From an uncultured Lachnospiraceae bacterium (lineage in GTDB: Bacteria > Bacillota > Clostridia > Lachnospirales > Lachnospiraceae), in contig CACZBD010000011.1 in NCBI GenBank assembly GCA_902779305.1, positions 1 through 64,000 of the forward strand: a stretch of DNA of 64,000 bases, given 5' to 3'. The notes under the pieces are model-generated. The model was not told the origin of the DNA. It made no database searches and worked only from the letters and a program-made list of their open reading frames with translations. The position numbers and the translations under genes are program-made. Below are positions 43,917 through 52,309 of this stretch, one piece after another; within the stretch, counting starts at the first letter, position 1; each line of letters starts with the position of its first letter.

Positions 43917-43947
43917 TGAGCCGCTAACTCCGTCCCCAGGGGGCTCA
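43917..43947 (-). repeat. dispersed repeat, copy 7 (degenerate reverse core)
   Basis: TGAGCCGCTAACTCCGTCCC followed by CAGGGGGCTCA. It carries the stop that ends the upstream extension of the toxin frame. Confidence 0.85.
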
Positions 43948-43985
43948 TTACTAGAAAATCTACTAGAAAAAGGGCCGATTTTTGA

Positions 43986-44012
43986 AAAAGAAAAAGAGCG
44001 GAAACCCGCTCT
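43986..44012 (-). terminator. terminator of tRNA remnant 2
   Basis: The same AGAGCGG AAAC CCGCTCT hairpin as at 41811. Confidence 0.7.
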
Positions 44013-44021
44013 ATTCCTGGA

Positions 44022-44060
44022 TCGGAGTGACAAGATTCGAACTTGCGGCCTCTACCTCCC
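44022..44060 (-). pseudogene. tRNA 3'-half remnant 2 (tRNA-Pro-like)
   Basis: On the minus strand GGTAGAGGCCGCAAGTTCGA... ending CACTCCGA gives variable loop, T arm GCAAG/CTTGT and acceptor with discriminator A. It is longer than remnant 1 and shares about 50 bases with it including the hairpin. The rest of the tRNA is missing. Confidence 0.65.
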
Positions 44061-44356
44061 TAATTTTTTAAAGCACTTTTTATTCTGTTTTATCATGTCT
44101 TAAAACCGCTTAAATACTGACTTTTTCAGATTCCCTAACACACAATAAAACGAAATAAAACACCAAAAACGGCAAATTAGTAGACGCATTCGTAGACAGT
44201 TATGCCGCTACTTTCGTAGCGAAAAGATGTAGTTATGTAAACCTTTCCGTTGTTTTCAGGGTCAAATTGATCAAAATTAGTTGACAATTCATAGACGATC
44301 ATTTAGCAGAACCGGCCGCTACCCCGGTTCAAATCGAAATCATTTTATGCCCACGT

Positions 44357-44432
44357 AATACACCTAATGGGTGCATTGCTGTTTGCGTGGTGATGAGCAA
44401 TAGATGTGCGTGAATTAAGAAAGCAAAATAAA
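44357..44432 (+). pseudogene. decayed 5' end of the XRE gene with operator
   Basis: Operator-like AATACACCTAATGGGTGCATT, then GTGATGAGCAAT and the first codons (GATGTGCGTGAATTAAGAAAGC), matching 41977-42040, but the start codon is changed and the frame runs into a tandem repeat. A partial duplication. Confidence 0.75.
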
Positions 44433-44486
44433 GCGCAAAATAAAGCGCAAATTAAAGCGCAAATTAAAGCGCAAAAAATAAAGCGC
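44425..44486 (+). repeat. short tandem repeat, unit AAATAAAGCGCA
   Basis: About five 12-14 base units (AAAATAAAGCGC, AAATTAAAGCGC variants) directly after the truncated XRE start. Slipped-strand replication has probably expanded it. Confidence 0.8.
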
Positions 44487-44593
44487 AAGAGAACGAGTTG
44501 AAAGATTGCGAGCATTTATTGCTTCTTTTATAGGAAAATTATAGGCCACTACCATTAGAAAGCTGCAGTTCATTATGCCTGAATCGAGCATTT

Positions 44594-44618
44594 ATAAGTG
44601 ACAAAAAATGTCACTTAT
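44594..44618. promoter_or_regulatory. perfect palindromic operator upstream of the Schlafen-type gene
   Basis: ATAAGTGACA, 5 A, TGTCACTTAT. The start codon lies 34 bases downstream. The same arms recur inside the coding sequence at 45766-45804 (one inverted pair with 7-base spacing, then one more TGTCACTTAT). Confidence 0.8.
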
Positions 44619-44652
44619 GATAAGATAAAGTCAATTATGAAAGCGAGGCGAA

Positions 44653-46002
44653 ATGATGAATTTAGGTAAAGAAACCGAGACTCTTGAATACAAGAAAACA
44701 ACAGGCGAAATGAAGGCTGCTATGATATCAATAGCATCCATTCTGAATAAGCATGGCGTGGGCACCTTATATTTTGGGATAAAACCCAATGGGGATGTTA
44801 TTGGCCAAGATGTATCAGAGTCATCATTACGGGATGTTTCGAGAAATATATATGAGAGCATCAAGCCGCAGATTTACCCGGCAATAAATGAGGAAATGCT
44901 TGATGGAAGGCATGTTATTAAAGTTGAGTTCAGCGGGGACAACTCGCCATATTCTGCTGGTGGAAGATATTATTTGCGATCTGCGGATGAGGACAGAGAG
45001 GTTACCCCGGAAGAACTTAAGGCCTTTTTTAGTACAAATAAATATCGACGTGATTGGGAAAAGGGAAAGTCAGGCGCTACCTTAAAACAGATTGATCGAA
45101 CAACGGTAAAAGGGTTCTGTCAGAAGGCAATAGATGCGGGCAGAATACCCGATGGAAAGTATACCTGTCCGATTATACTCAATCGATTTGGCCTTGTTTA
45201 TGACGATTATTTGACTAATGCGGGTGAAGTTCTTTTCGGGAACACGCATCCTGTCATATTAAAGGCGGCCGTATTTGCGACAGATGAAAAGCTTACTTTT
45301 CTTGATATGCATCTTTATGAAGACAACATATTTAATTTGCTTAGTATTGCGGAAGAGTATATCTTAAGAAACATTCGCTGGAGAGTAGAGATTATCGGAA
45401 TGGAAAGGACTGAAATACCCGAAATTCCGATAGCTGTGATACGCGAACTCTTAGCAAATAGTTTTGCCCATTCTATTTATAATGGCCGTACATATCATGA
45501 AATTTGTATACATCCGGGAATGGTAACTATATACAGCCCGGGAGATTATGCCAGCCATCATGATCCGGAAGAGTATATCAAGGGACATGTTGAATCAGAA
45601 ATAAGGAATCCAATCATAGCGAAGATGCTATTTCTTAGCAAATCCATTGAACAGTTCGGGAGTGGTTTTAAGAGAATTGATAGCTTATGCAAAGATGAAC
45701 AGGTTAAGTACAGCTATGAGAGGAAAGACAACGGGTTCAAATTTATACTTTATAGGAAAAAAACCATAAGTGACATTCATGATGTCACTTATGATGTCAC
45801 TTATGATACGCCGCTAAATATAACGGAACAGTCGGTGCTTGCGATTCTAAAGCAAACCTCTGAGATTTCTCGGGAAGAAATAGCTGAAAAGACGTCCAAA
45901 ACGGTAAGAACGGTTCAAAGAGCGTTGGTATCTTTGGCAGAAAAGGGATATATCAGACGGGTTGGAGCTAAGAAAAACTCCACTTGGGAAGTGATAAAGT
46001 AA
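44653..46002 (+). CDS. Schlafen/AlbA_2 ATP-binding transcriptional regulator
   Basis: 449 residues. N-terminal AlbA_2 (Schlafen AlbA-like) domain: ETETLEYKKTTGEMKAAMIS, GTLYFGIKPNGDVIGQDV, RYYLRSADEDREVTPEEL. Middle HATPase_c_4-like region (IRELLANSFAHSIYNG, IYSPGDYASHHDPEEY, GSGFKRIDSLC). C-terminal winged HTH (REEIAEKTSKTVRTVQRALVSLAEKGYIRRVG). Such proteins regulate neighbouring accessory genes. The linker DVTYDVTYD is encoded by direct TGTCACTTAT repeats that equal the operator half-sites. The start could be ATG 44653 or 44656. Confidence 0.9.
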   Translation: MMNLGKETETLEYKKTTGEMKAAMISIASILNKHGVGTLYFGIKPNGDVIGQDVSESSLRDVSRNIYESIKPQIYPAINEEMLDGRHVIKVEFSGDNSPYSAGGRYYLRSADEDREVTPEELKAFFSTNKYRRDWEKGKSGATLKQIDRTTVKGFCQKAIDAGRIPDGKYTCPIILNRFGLVYDDYLTNAGEVLFGNTHPVILKAAVFATDEKLTFLDMHLYEDNIFNLLSIAEEYILRNIRWRVEIIGMERTEIPEIPIAVIRELLANSFAHSIYNGRTYHEICIHPGMVTIYSPGDYASHHDPEEYIKGHVESEIRNPIIAKMLFLSKSIEQFGSGFKRIDSLCKDEQVKYSYERKDNGFKFILYRKKTISDIHDVTYDVTYDTPLNITEQSVLAILKQTSEISREEIAEKTSKTVRTVQRALVSLAEKGYIRRVGAKKNSTWEVIK

Positions 46003-46053
46003 GAAAACATACTGAGCATTTATATTTTACGTGTAGAAAATTAGAAAACAGTT

Positions 46054-46926
46054 ATGACAAAGAAAGAATTTAAAAGAAGAGAAAGTGCTGTGCTTGCGGC
46101 TTTTAAAGAGTGCAATCCCCAAAAGGCATTTGAATATATAGAAAAAATCATTAAATATAATTCTGAAAACACTGTGTGTAGATTCCGACCTCCTTTGGAA
46201 AGAGAAATAGATTTGCTTGAAAAGAAAAAAATCTTTATGGTACGACCTAGGGTGTACGAAGATAAAGGAGATTGTGAGATACTATATAACATCCGAGATT
46301 TGTACCGGCATTTTATGATTAACATTAAATCAGAAAAGTATAGAGATGTTCGTAATCTCATAGATGAAGAACTAGATGAGAAAGTTAGAATTGGTTTGGA
46401 AAAAAATCCCAGGTTTCAAGAACTAAAAGAGTGTGTTCGTAATAGAGCACTTGTGGCGTGTTTTTCGGAAAACTATGATGAGTATATGTGGAGAGAATAT
46501 GCAAATAACGGTGAAGGCATTTGCCTGGTGTACGATCTGCTGGATATCATTCTAAATATTCCCCATGATATGAAATTATATCCAGTTAGATATGTTGATA
46601 ATAGAAGAGCATGCAAGGATATATGGATTGGTGTCGAAGAATTTGGTGAAGAATCCGATAGTTTTATTGGGGGAGAACTGAAATATTTATTATCATGTTT
46701 CACTAAAGAAAAAGAGCCCTATGATCGCGAAGCTGAATGGAGATTACTCTATGTGGAAGACAGAATGGATCATGAAAATGATGGAAAGGAATTCTGTTTC
46801 CCAATAATACCGAGCCTAATTATATTGGGAGAAAATATCACTAATAACGCGCATTTTGAAGCAAGAGTAAGAAAATTCGCGATGGATAATAGTATTGAAT
46901 TAGTGTATGCGTCGGATTTAAGATGA
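46054..46926 (+). CDS. DUF2971 family protein
   Basis: 290 residues. VCRFRPPLEREIDLLEKKKIFM, CFSENYDEYMWREYANNGEGICLVYD and REAEWRLLY are DUF2971 hallmarks. DUF2971 proteins occur widely in phage-defence and accessory islands, with unknown biochemistry. Acidic residues in EREIDL, YDEYMW and EAEWR could bind metal. No ribosome site is strong (ATGACAAAG preceded by GAAAACAG). Located 51 bases after the Schlafen-type gene and 65 before the DUF4062 gene, so probably one operon. Confidence 0.85.
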   Translation: MTKKEFKRRESAVLAAFKECNPQKAFEYIEKIIKYNSENTVCRFRPPLEREIDLLEKKKIFMVRPRVYEDKGDCEILYNIRDLYRHFMINIKSEKYRDVRNLIDEELDEKVRIGLEKNPRFQELKECVRNRALVACFSENYDEYMWREYANNGEGICLVYDLLDIILNIPHDMKLYPVRYVDNRRACKDIWIGVEEFGEESDSFIGGELKYLLSCFTKEKEPYDREAEWRLLYVEDRMDHENDGKEFCFPIIPSLIILGENITNNAHFEARVRKFAMDNSIELVYASDLR

Positions 46927-46991
46927 ATGATTTCCCGGACTAATGGGGATGCCATAGGACAGAAAGAAAAACAGTAAGGAGATGCCAATGC

Positions 46992-49742
46992 ATGAATGCA
47001 AAATTTAAGCTTCGTATCTTTATTAGTTCGATGTGCAATGATAAAGGAAAATATGATAAAACCCGAATGGCTCTCAAGAAAAAAATAGAGGCTACTGGTC
47101 TGGCTGAAGTATATCTATTTGGAGATGCACCAAGAACAGTTTCAGCCTACAATGATTATACTTGGAATGTTGCTGATGCTGATTTATGTATTTTTATCAT
47201 TGACAATAAAGATGGAGTAAACGAAGGTGTACAAAATGAGATTGATATAGCAAAAAAGCATAATATAAAATCATTCTATTATTTTTGTAGTCAATTTTCC
47301 AATGAGCAGACATCACTTCAGAAAAGCCTAATTGGACCAGGTAATCCCAAGTATAATGAAATATCAAGTTTTGATGAACTAATAGAGAACGGTACGCAAC
47401 ATCTTGTTGATGAGATAGTGTCGATTTATCACAACTTTTGCCGCGGGCGGCTTAGGGAATATAATGGTGAAATCGAAATGTCTTCTTCTGTGGATAATAT
47501 ATCGGATTATGATACCGCGGATGAAAAGTATTTACCTAAGGTTTCATTGAATAATATTGATAAAAGTTGTGATTATATTCTTTCGAAAACAATAGGTAAT
47601 GTGACTAACAGAAGAATACTGGGTAAAGAAACAAAAACCTCTGAACTAGATGATTGTGAGTTGGACTTTCTCGAGTTGATGATGGGTGAACGCGCAGTCG
47701 GGGATTATTCCCAAGATGTTTTTTTGAGAGAATTAGAAAGACTCCAGACTCCAGAGTGCTTGATAATAGTAAAAATGCGGTGGAAAGCAATTGGTTCATA
47801 CTTTAGAGATGATATAAACACTTGTATTGATGAACTAGAAAATGCATATAGGAAAGCTGAAGAACTGAAGGTTTCTGCATGGATTTTGCAGGACATATTG
47901 ATTGATATACGCAATATCAGAATGCTTAAGGGAAACATTGATAACGCTTATTCTTTTGAGGCTCAAAAGAAGCTAGATGAATTCAAAGAGCAGTTTCACT
48001 ATCCTGTACTGGATAGAATAAATGTAACAATAGAAGAAAAGTATGTAAAAGGGTTATATAAGAAAAAACTTGATTCACCGAACACTGTATATTTGGGAAG
48101 TGATTATTCGGAATTTGGACAACTATTTGCCAGTGCTTTGCTACTTGCCATGTATAATGGTTCATTAACACATATTCGCTTGTTTTATGATCGAATAAAA
48201 GAATTCATGTTTTATCTTTCAGAGAAATACAGCGATTGGGTTATAAGAAAAAATCTGCTTAAATATGCGATTGTTTCGGCTGATGAAAAGGAGATTACAC
48301 ATATTATTGAAGCATATCCTGAATTCCTTTTATACATTACAGCCGAGGATGCCAAAGATATAATGATCTTTTGCGATAGTCTACCGATTGCGGCAGAAAA
48401 AATGAAAGCAAAAATACAGGCATTTGGAGTGGTTGGGAATTATTTGTCCGATGATCAGTTCTCCTATTATGAAAATGAATTAGAAGAATACATTATTGGT
48501 GAATTGAAGCAGGAGCGAGTATCTTATCTGTTGGGAAGAATTGTTTTTAATAGTTTTACTAAGATTTCTCAACGGATTAATGCTGAAAAGTTGATAGAAA
48601 TATGCCTGTGTGTGATTAAAAAGGGGTATTCTGCATGGTATATGGAATTGTTTAAGTTCATTGAGCAAGTAGATTTGTCTGAAGTGTCAGATGAGTTACG
48701 TAAAAGGCTCATTATAGCTACTGAAACGCTCTTGTACGAAGAAAAAGAAGTGAATGCTTTGTTCTCCGGAGTCCTTGTTCATATTAGAAATTCAGACACG
48801 AATAACACGGATCGTTTAGATAGTATTATTAAAGAGAAATTCCCGCATTATTATTACGATTCGTATTTGATTGATACATGCAATGGTACTCCCGAAGTGA
48901 TAGCTGATTATATAAATAAACTGACACATTCTATAGAATCCCGCAATATCGCTCAAGGAAGAAATGGTTTCTTTTCCGGTTATGCAAGAAGGGATTATTT
49001 AGCATTAAGAATTGTGTTATCGAAATACTCAATTCCAGATAATTCGACATTAAAAGGTTTATTTGAATTAGCCAAGCAAACGATTTGCGAATCCCATGAG
49101 ATGTTAACAACCAAACTTGATGCGGTGGAGTTTATTGTTTTCCTGTTAGATAAAAGACCTGAGTTTTGCAATTATTTCAGGAGTGATATTGAGGAGATGT
49201 TTATAAAAAGGAAACAGATATTAATAGGGGATCAGTGGGAATTCACGAATGTGTCACCTGTGGCGTTAGAATTTGGCCTTATCCTTTTAAAAAGCATAGT
49301 TTCAAACGATGATGAGTACTATGAGATGATAGAAACATTGGCGATTATTAACGCCCACACTGCTACTTTGATTTCAATAGTATCCATGTTACGAAGATTT
49401 TATGAATGTGAAAGAATAACACTTTCAGCGAGGATCGATGCCTCTCTTCTGACATATGTATTACAATGGCTTATGAACGATAATCTAGTGATCAGGTGGA
49501 ATTCTTGTCGAATTCTATTTGGTTTAAGCCAACGAATGTCTGTGTCTCATGTGGCTGCAAAAACAATAAATGAACTTATGGAGCATGATTGCGTTTATAT
49601 TAAAATACTGATATTAAATAATCTTGACAGCATAAAAATTAGTGAGAATTCTAAAAATGAATTACTACGCAAAGCCACTTATGATGCTAATTATTTAGTT
49701 AGAGAGAAGGCTAAACTTGCGGTCATTGGAGGAGATTTTTAG
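46992..49742 (+). CDS. large protein with N-terminal DUF4062/TIR-like domain and HEAT-like repeats
   Basis: 916 residues from ATG 46992; AAGGAG precedes it, and ATG 46987 gives a stop after six codons. Residues 5-130 (RIFISSMC, AEVYLFGDAPRTVSAYND, DADLCIFIIDNKDGVNEGVQNEIDIAKKH) match the DUF4062 fold, which is TIR-like; GVQNEI contains a candidate catalytic Glu. The remaining 780 residues are helical, the last 100 HEAT-like (VLQWLMNDNLVIRWNSCRILFGLSQ). A sensor-effector role in defence is inferred. There is no NTPase domain. AT-rich base composition. Confidence 0.8.
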   Translation: MNAKFKLRIFISSMCNDKGKYDKTRMALKKKIEATGLAEVYLFGDAPRTVSAYNDYTWNVADADLCIFIIDNKDGVNEGVQNEIDIAKKHNIKSFYYFCSQFSNEQTSLQKSLIGPGNPKYNEISSFDELIENGTQHLVDEIVSIYHNFCRGRLREYNGEIEMSSSVDNISDYDTADEKYLPKVSLNNIDKSCDYILSKTIGNVTNRRILGKETKTSELDDCELDFLELMMGERAVGDYSQDVFLRELERLQTPECLIIVKMRWKAIGSYFRDDINTCIDELENAYRKAEELKVSAWILQDILIDIRNIRMLKGNIDNAYSFEAQKKLDEFKEQFHYPVLDRINVTIEEKYVKGLYKKKLDSPNTVYLGSDYSEFGQLFASALLLAMYNGSLTHIRLFYDRIKEFMFYLSEKYSDWVIRKNLLKYAIVSADEKEITHIIEAYPEFLLYITAEDAKDIMIFCDSLPIAAEKMKAKIQAFGVVGNYLSDDQFSYYENELEEYIIGELKQERVSYLLGRIVFNSFTKISQRINAEKLIEICLCVIKKGYSAWYMELFKFIEQVDLSEVSDELRKRLIIATETLLYEEKEVNALFSGVLVHIRNSDTNNTDRLDSIIKEKFPHYYYDSYLIDTCNGTPEVIADYINKLTHSIESRNIAQGRNGFFSGYARRDYLALRIVLSKYSIPDNSTLKGLFELAKQTICESHEMLTTKLDAVEFIVFLLDKRPEFCNYFRSDIEEMFIKRKQILIGDQWEFTNVSPVALEFGLILLKSIVSNDDEYYEMIETLAIINAHTATLISIVSMLRRFYECERITLSARIDASLLTYVLQWLMNDNLVIRWNSCRILFGLSQRMSVSHVAAKTINELMEHDCVYIKILILNNLDSIKISENSKNELLRKATYDANYLVREKAKLAVIGGDF

Positions 49743-49773
49743 CGGACATATAAGTATTCTGGAATAGTAAAAA

Positions 49774-50090
49774 ATGACGCAGAATCGGGAGATGCTTGGA
49801 TCTATTTCCTATCCAAATGAGATTATCCGTTGGAGCTGCACTATTGAACAAATTACAGTGGATCAGCTTGTTAGTATCAACTGTGATTGTCCTGGTGATT
49901 GGGAAGGCAAGAACGAACGGGTCGAAAAAATGATTCTACTATCGTTTGGGACGGGCGTGTTTGTTCGCCAGATAAGAGTTATTTATTTTATGAAGTAAGA
50001 TTTATCAGACTGATAAATGGTTTGATCAGTGAAATGGATGAATACGGACGGAAGAACTTGAGCCGTTCTCTGGATGAAAAGACTATACCT
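49774..50090 (+). pseudogene. frameshifted gene remnant, unknown family
   Basis: Frame 1 reads TQNREMLGSISYPNEIIRWSCTIE, QLVSINCDCPGDWEGKNERV to about 49930, then the frame shifts and goes on as NDSTIVWDGRVCSPDKSYLF, YEVRFIRLINGLISEMDEYG, KNLSRSLDEK. The join is smooth with one frame change, so one gene is broken. It runs directly into the decayed XRE copy. Family not recognised. Confidence 0.55.
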
Positions 50091-50270
50091 TCAGAACGAC
50101 TCAGAATTGGGAGACAGGCACATGTAAGCCGCTGGAGTATATTCTTGACCTGCTGTAGCATCGTATTCAGGAAGATTTGATAAATTAGGAAGACCTTGGG
50201 ATTACCTAAGTACGATGCCGTATAGAAGAATCTTCCTACGAAAAGCGATTATGTAGGAGCATTGGCATAG
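50088..50270 (+). pseudogene. decayed internal fragment of the XRE gene
   Basis: Matches 42090-42275 (for example CAGAACGACTCAGAATTGGG then GGAGTATATTCTTGACCTGC) with many substitutions and in-frame stops. A second remnant of the XRE family, about 8 kb from the intact gene. Confidence 0.8.
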
Positions 50271-50295
50271 TATACATATATGCTTACATAATTCA

Positions 50296-50318
50296 AGCCG
50301 GGAGCATCGCTCCCGGCT
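50296..50318. terminator. perfect hairpin, probable bidirectional terminator
   Basis: AGCCGGGAGC, loop ATC, GCTCCCGGCT, then CTTTCATTTC. Lies just beyond the stop of the minus-strand gene at 50322. Confidence 0.7.
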
Positions 50319-50321
50319 CTT

Positions 50322-50873
50322 TCATTTCTTCCCGTTCATCCCGGATTCCCGGTACCTTTTGGTGAGTCGTTTCTGCTCTTTCGTGCGCTTCTTGAATACG
50401 TCCTCAAGCAGGAGGACGGCATGCTCACAAATCGTGTCCACGAAATCAGAGATCAGTTCGAGGTCGTAACGGAATGCTTTCTGCTTCCAACCGGCGGAGC
50501 GCACAGCCGTTATGGCGTTCCCCAGCCGGTCGAATAGTCCCAGTGACGTTCCCAGATCATCCAGTTCCATAAGATAGATCGTCCGGTTCTTCCTAAGCAG
50601 AATGTTTCGGGCCCATTCGGCCTGATTCAGGTGCAGCCTTGCTGCCTTGCGCCTTAACGCGATCGCCTCCTTTCCGCCAAAATGTACATGGATGGGTTTG
50701 TACATTTCAGCTACCGGCACATCAGCATTACAGACTGCACCATCATCGAACGACCGGACCGCCTGCAGGATGATCGATCTGCAGTAACTGCTTTTTGGTA
50801 AACGTTCCTTTTTTGCATTCCTCTCGATCATCCTCGCGGTATCTTCCGGAAGGTATGTTTGAACCTTTTTCAT
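50322..50873 (-). CDS. ribbon-helix-helix-type plasmid protein (MobC-like layout)
   Basis: About 183 residues from ATG 50873 (AAAGGTG at 8-base spacing; the longer ORF start is rejected). N-terminal VQTYLPEDTARMIERNAKKERLPKSSYCRSIILQAV is a CopG-like ribbon-helix-helix; residues about 70-100 (FGGKEAIALRRKAARLHLNQAEWARNIL) form a second RHH-like unit. The C-terminal helix bundle resembles mobilisation accessory proteins. It lies behind another RHH gene. Role: DNA binding in partition or mobilisation. Confidence 0.7.
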   Translation of the reverse strand: MKKVQTYLPEDTARMIERNAKKERLPKSSYCRSIILQAVRSFDDGAVCNADVPVAEMYKPIHVHFGGKEAIALRRKAARLHLNQAEWARNILLRKNRTIYLMELDDLGTSLGLFDRLGNAITAVRSAGWKQKAFRYDLELISDFVDTICEHAVLLLEDVFKKRTKEQKRLTKRYRESGMNGKK

Positions 50874-50899
50874 CAAAATCACACCTTTCATCACTTGTC

Positions 50900-51526
50900 T
50901 TACAGATTTCTCTTATGCTTCTGCATGATCTGTCTGATCTCTTCTTTTGACAGGCCAAGACGCTTTCTGAGACATTCGAGGATGCCGTCCATGTTTTTCC
51001 GGATCAGATCAAGGTCCGCTTTCGTGAATTTCTTTTTTGCCTTGCAGGTATAGCCGACACTCTCAATCATGGAGACATAGCGGTTTAATTCGATGTTCAG
51101 TTCACTCAGGTCATCGTTATCGACCTCAACGATCTTAAGATCGTATTCCCGTGCCGCTTTGCGAAGCCACTCCGTCGGGGTGATGCCTTCTTCTGCAGCT
51201 CTCTGTCTCAGCAGGGATGCCGTTTCCCCATAAAGATGAATATCGAAGACGTTGGGTTCCTCTTCAAAGACCTCAATATCCGGTTCCTCTGCGGGAGCAA
51301 CAGTTACCTCATCGTCCGGCTCATCTTCCGGTATCACGACCCATTTTTCCTTCGGTTCATAATCTTCAGGGAGGGTGCCACTTGCCTTTGCCCTGGCGAC
51401 CATTCCGTCGGAAAGGACCTTCGACAATAAGGAACTGAAAGACATCCCTTTCATTTTTGCTACCTGCTTCAGGGCCTCTACGGTTTCATCCGGTAGAGAA
51501 ATATCAAATTGTGTGTATTTGTGCAT
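50900..51526 (-). CDS. double ribbon-helix-helix protein, plasmid type
   Basis: About 208 residues from ATG 51526 (AGAGGTG upstream; GTG 51535 rejected). YTQFDISLPDETVEALKQVAKMKGMSFSSLLSKVL is a CopG-type RHH; a Pro/Glu linker follows, then another RHH-like unit FDIHLYGETASLLRQRAAEEGITPTEWLRKAAREY and a C-terminal helix. The two genes 50322 and 50900 have the same double-RHH-plus-helix plan and look like a duplication. The 5' side carries an array of six hairpins. Confidence 0.7.
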   Translation of the reverse strand: MHKYTQFDISLPDETVEALKQVAKMKGMSFSSLLSKVLSDGMVARAKASGTLPEDYEPKEKWVVIPEDEPDDEVTVAPAEEPDIEVFEEEPNVFDIHLYGETASLLRQRAAEEGITPTEWLRKAAREYDLKIVEVDNDDLSELNIELNRYVSMIESVGYTCKAKKKFTKADLDLIRKNMDGILECLRKRLGLSKEEIRQIMQKHKRNL

Positions 51527-51560
51527 ATTCGTCACCTCTTTTCTTTGTTATGCACATAAA

Positions 51561-51737
51561 TGAGGCTGCCCGTCCCTGATCCATCCGTCGCATATTGCCC
51601 TACAATATGCCTCAACAATAAAATCCGTCAGGATTTACTGTTTCTCTCCACCGGAGAGAAGGGTTTGGGCGTGCCCAACAATGGGTTGTCAGGGAAGCCC
51701 TGACCAAGCGATCGCAAGGCGTTTAGGGATTGCGATC
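51561..51737. other. array of six consecutive perfect hairpins (candidate oriT, centromere or leader RNA)
   Basis: Perfect stems: TGAGGC/GCCTCA with GCATATTG/CAATATGC (51561-51614); AAATCC/GGATTT; TTCTCTCC/GGAGAGAA; TTGGGC/GCCCAA; GTCAGGG/CCCTGAC; GATCGCAA/TTGCGATC (to 51737). Such density in 177 bases is not chance. It lies upstream of the RHH operon and before a ParM-type gene, as for an origin of transfer, a partition site, or a structured 5' leader. Confidence 0.7.
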
Positions 51738-52309
51738 TCTGCTTGTTAAATCACGTTTCAGTCTTCCCTGCCCATAAGAAACGGAAAGTAATTTAGGTTC
51801 CGCGCCGTTTTTGCGGATGTGCCATTTTATGCGGGTTTCAGAACTCATTTGTGCCTTGGATCTGCAGTTGGAGACAGCTATTGGAACAAAGAACTGCTTA
51901 CATACCGGATCCTGCCAGTGTCGCATTACCATTTTTTCATTCCTGCGGTGCGATCTCTTCCAATAGAAGGAGGGAAGAGTATCCGAATGCAAAATCACCC
52001 CCTCTGCGGTATCGAAAATGTAACGGCACTTTCTGACACAGAACACGTCCTGCATTTCCGCACGTTCCATAAAAGTATTCCTATAGAAACGTCATGACAC
52101 AAAACGGAATCTCTGCAGCAACATTGGTACACGGTCTGATTGGCATCTTTTTCTGTATGGAAGAAACATCCGGCAGACCGGTATGCTCAAAACCGCATCT
52201 AAGCAACACATTCTTTCCATGTATTAAAAAGTGGCACGCGATTCTTCACACTTTCCGTTTCTTATGGCCAGGAGAAGATAGCAGATCTCCGGAAAGGAGG
52301 TGAAGAGGG
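51738..52309. other. 570-base region with no convincing gene
   Basis: Overlapping ORFs on both strands (51819-52097 plus, 51723-52070 minus) lack ribosome sites and conserved motifs. A centromere-type partition site would be expected near the ParM operon, but no repeats stand out by eye. Confidence 0.5.

Larger units (their letters stand above)
43879..44652. other. 774-base intergenic region without an intact gene
   Basis: Holds a degenerate repeat copy, tRNA 3' remnant with terminator, AT-rich DNA at 44060-44200, a decayed XRE start, a tandem repeat and the palindromic operator of the Schlafen-type gene. No intact reading frame is seen. Confidence 0.7.

Noticed and set aside
51819-52097. 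Plus and minus ORFs around 51.7-52.1 kb
   Set aside because: Overlap each other, lack ribosome sites and recognisable motifs.
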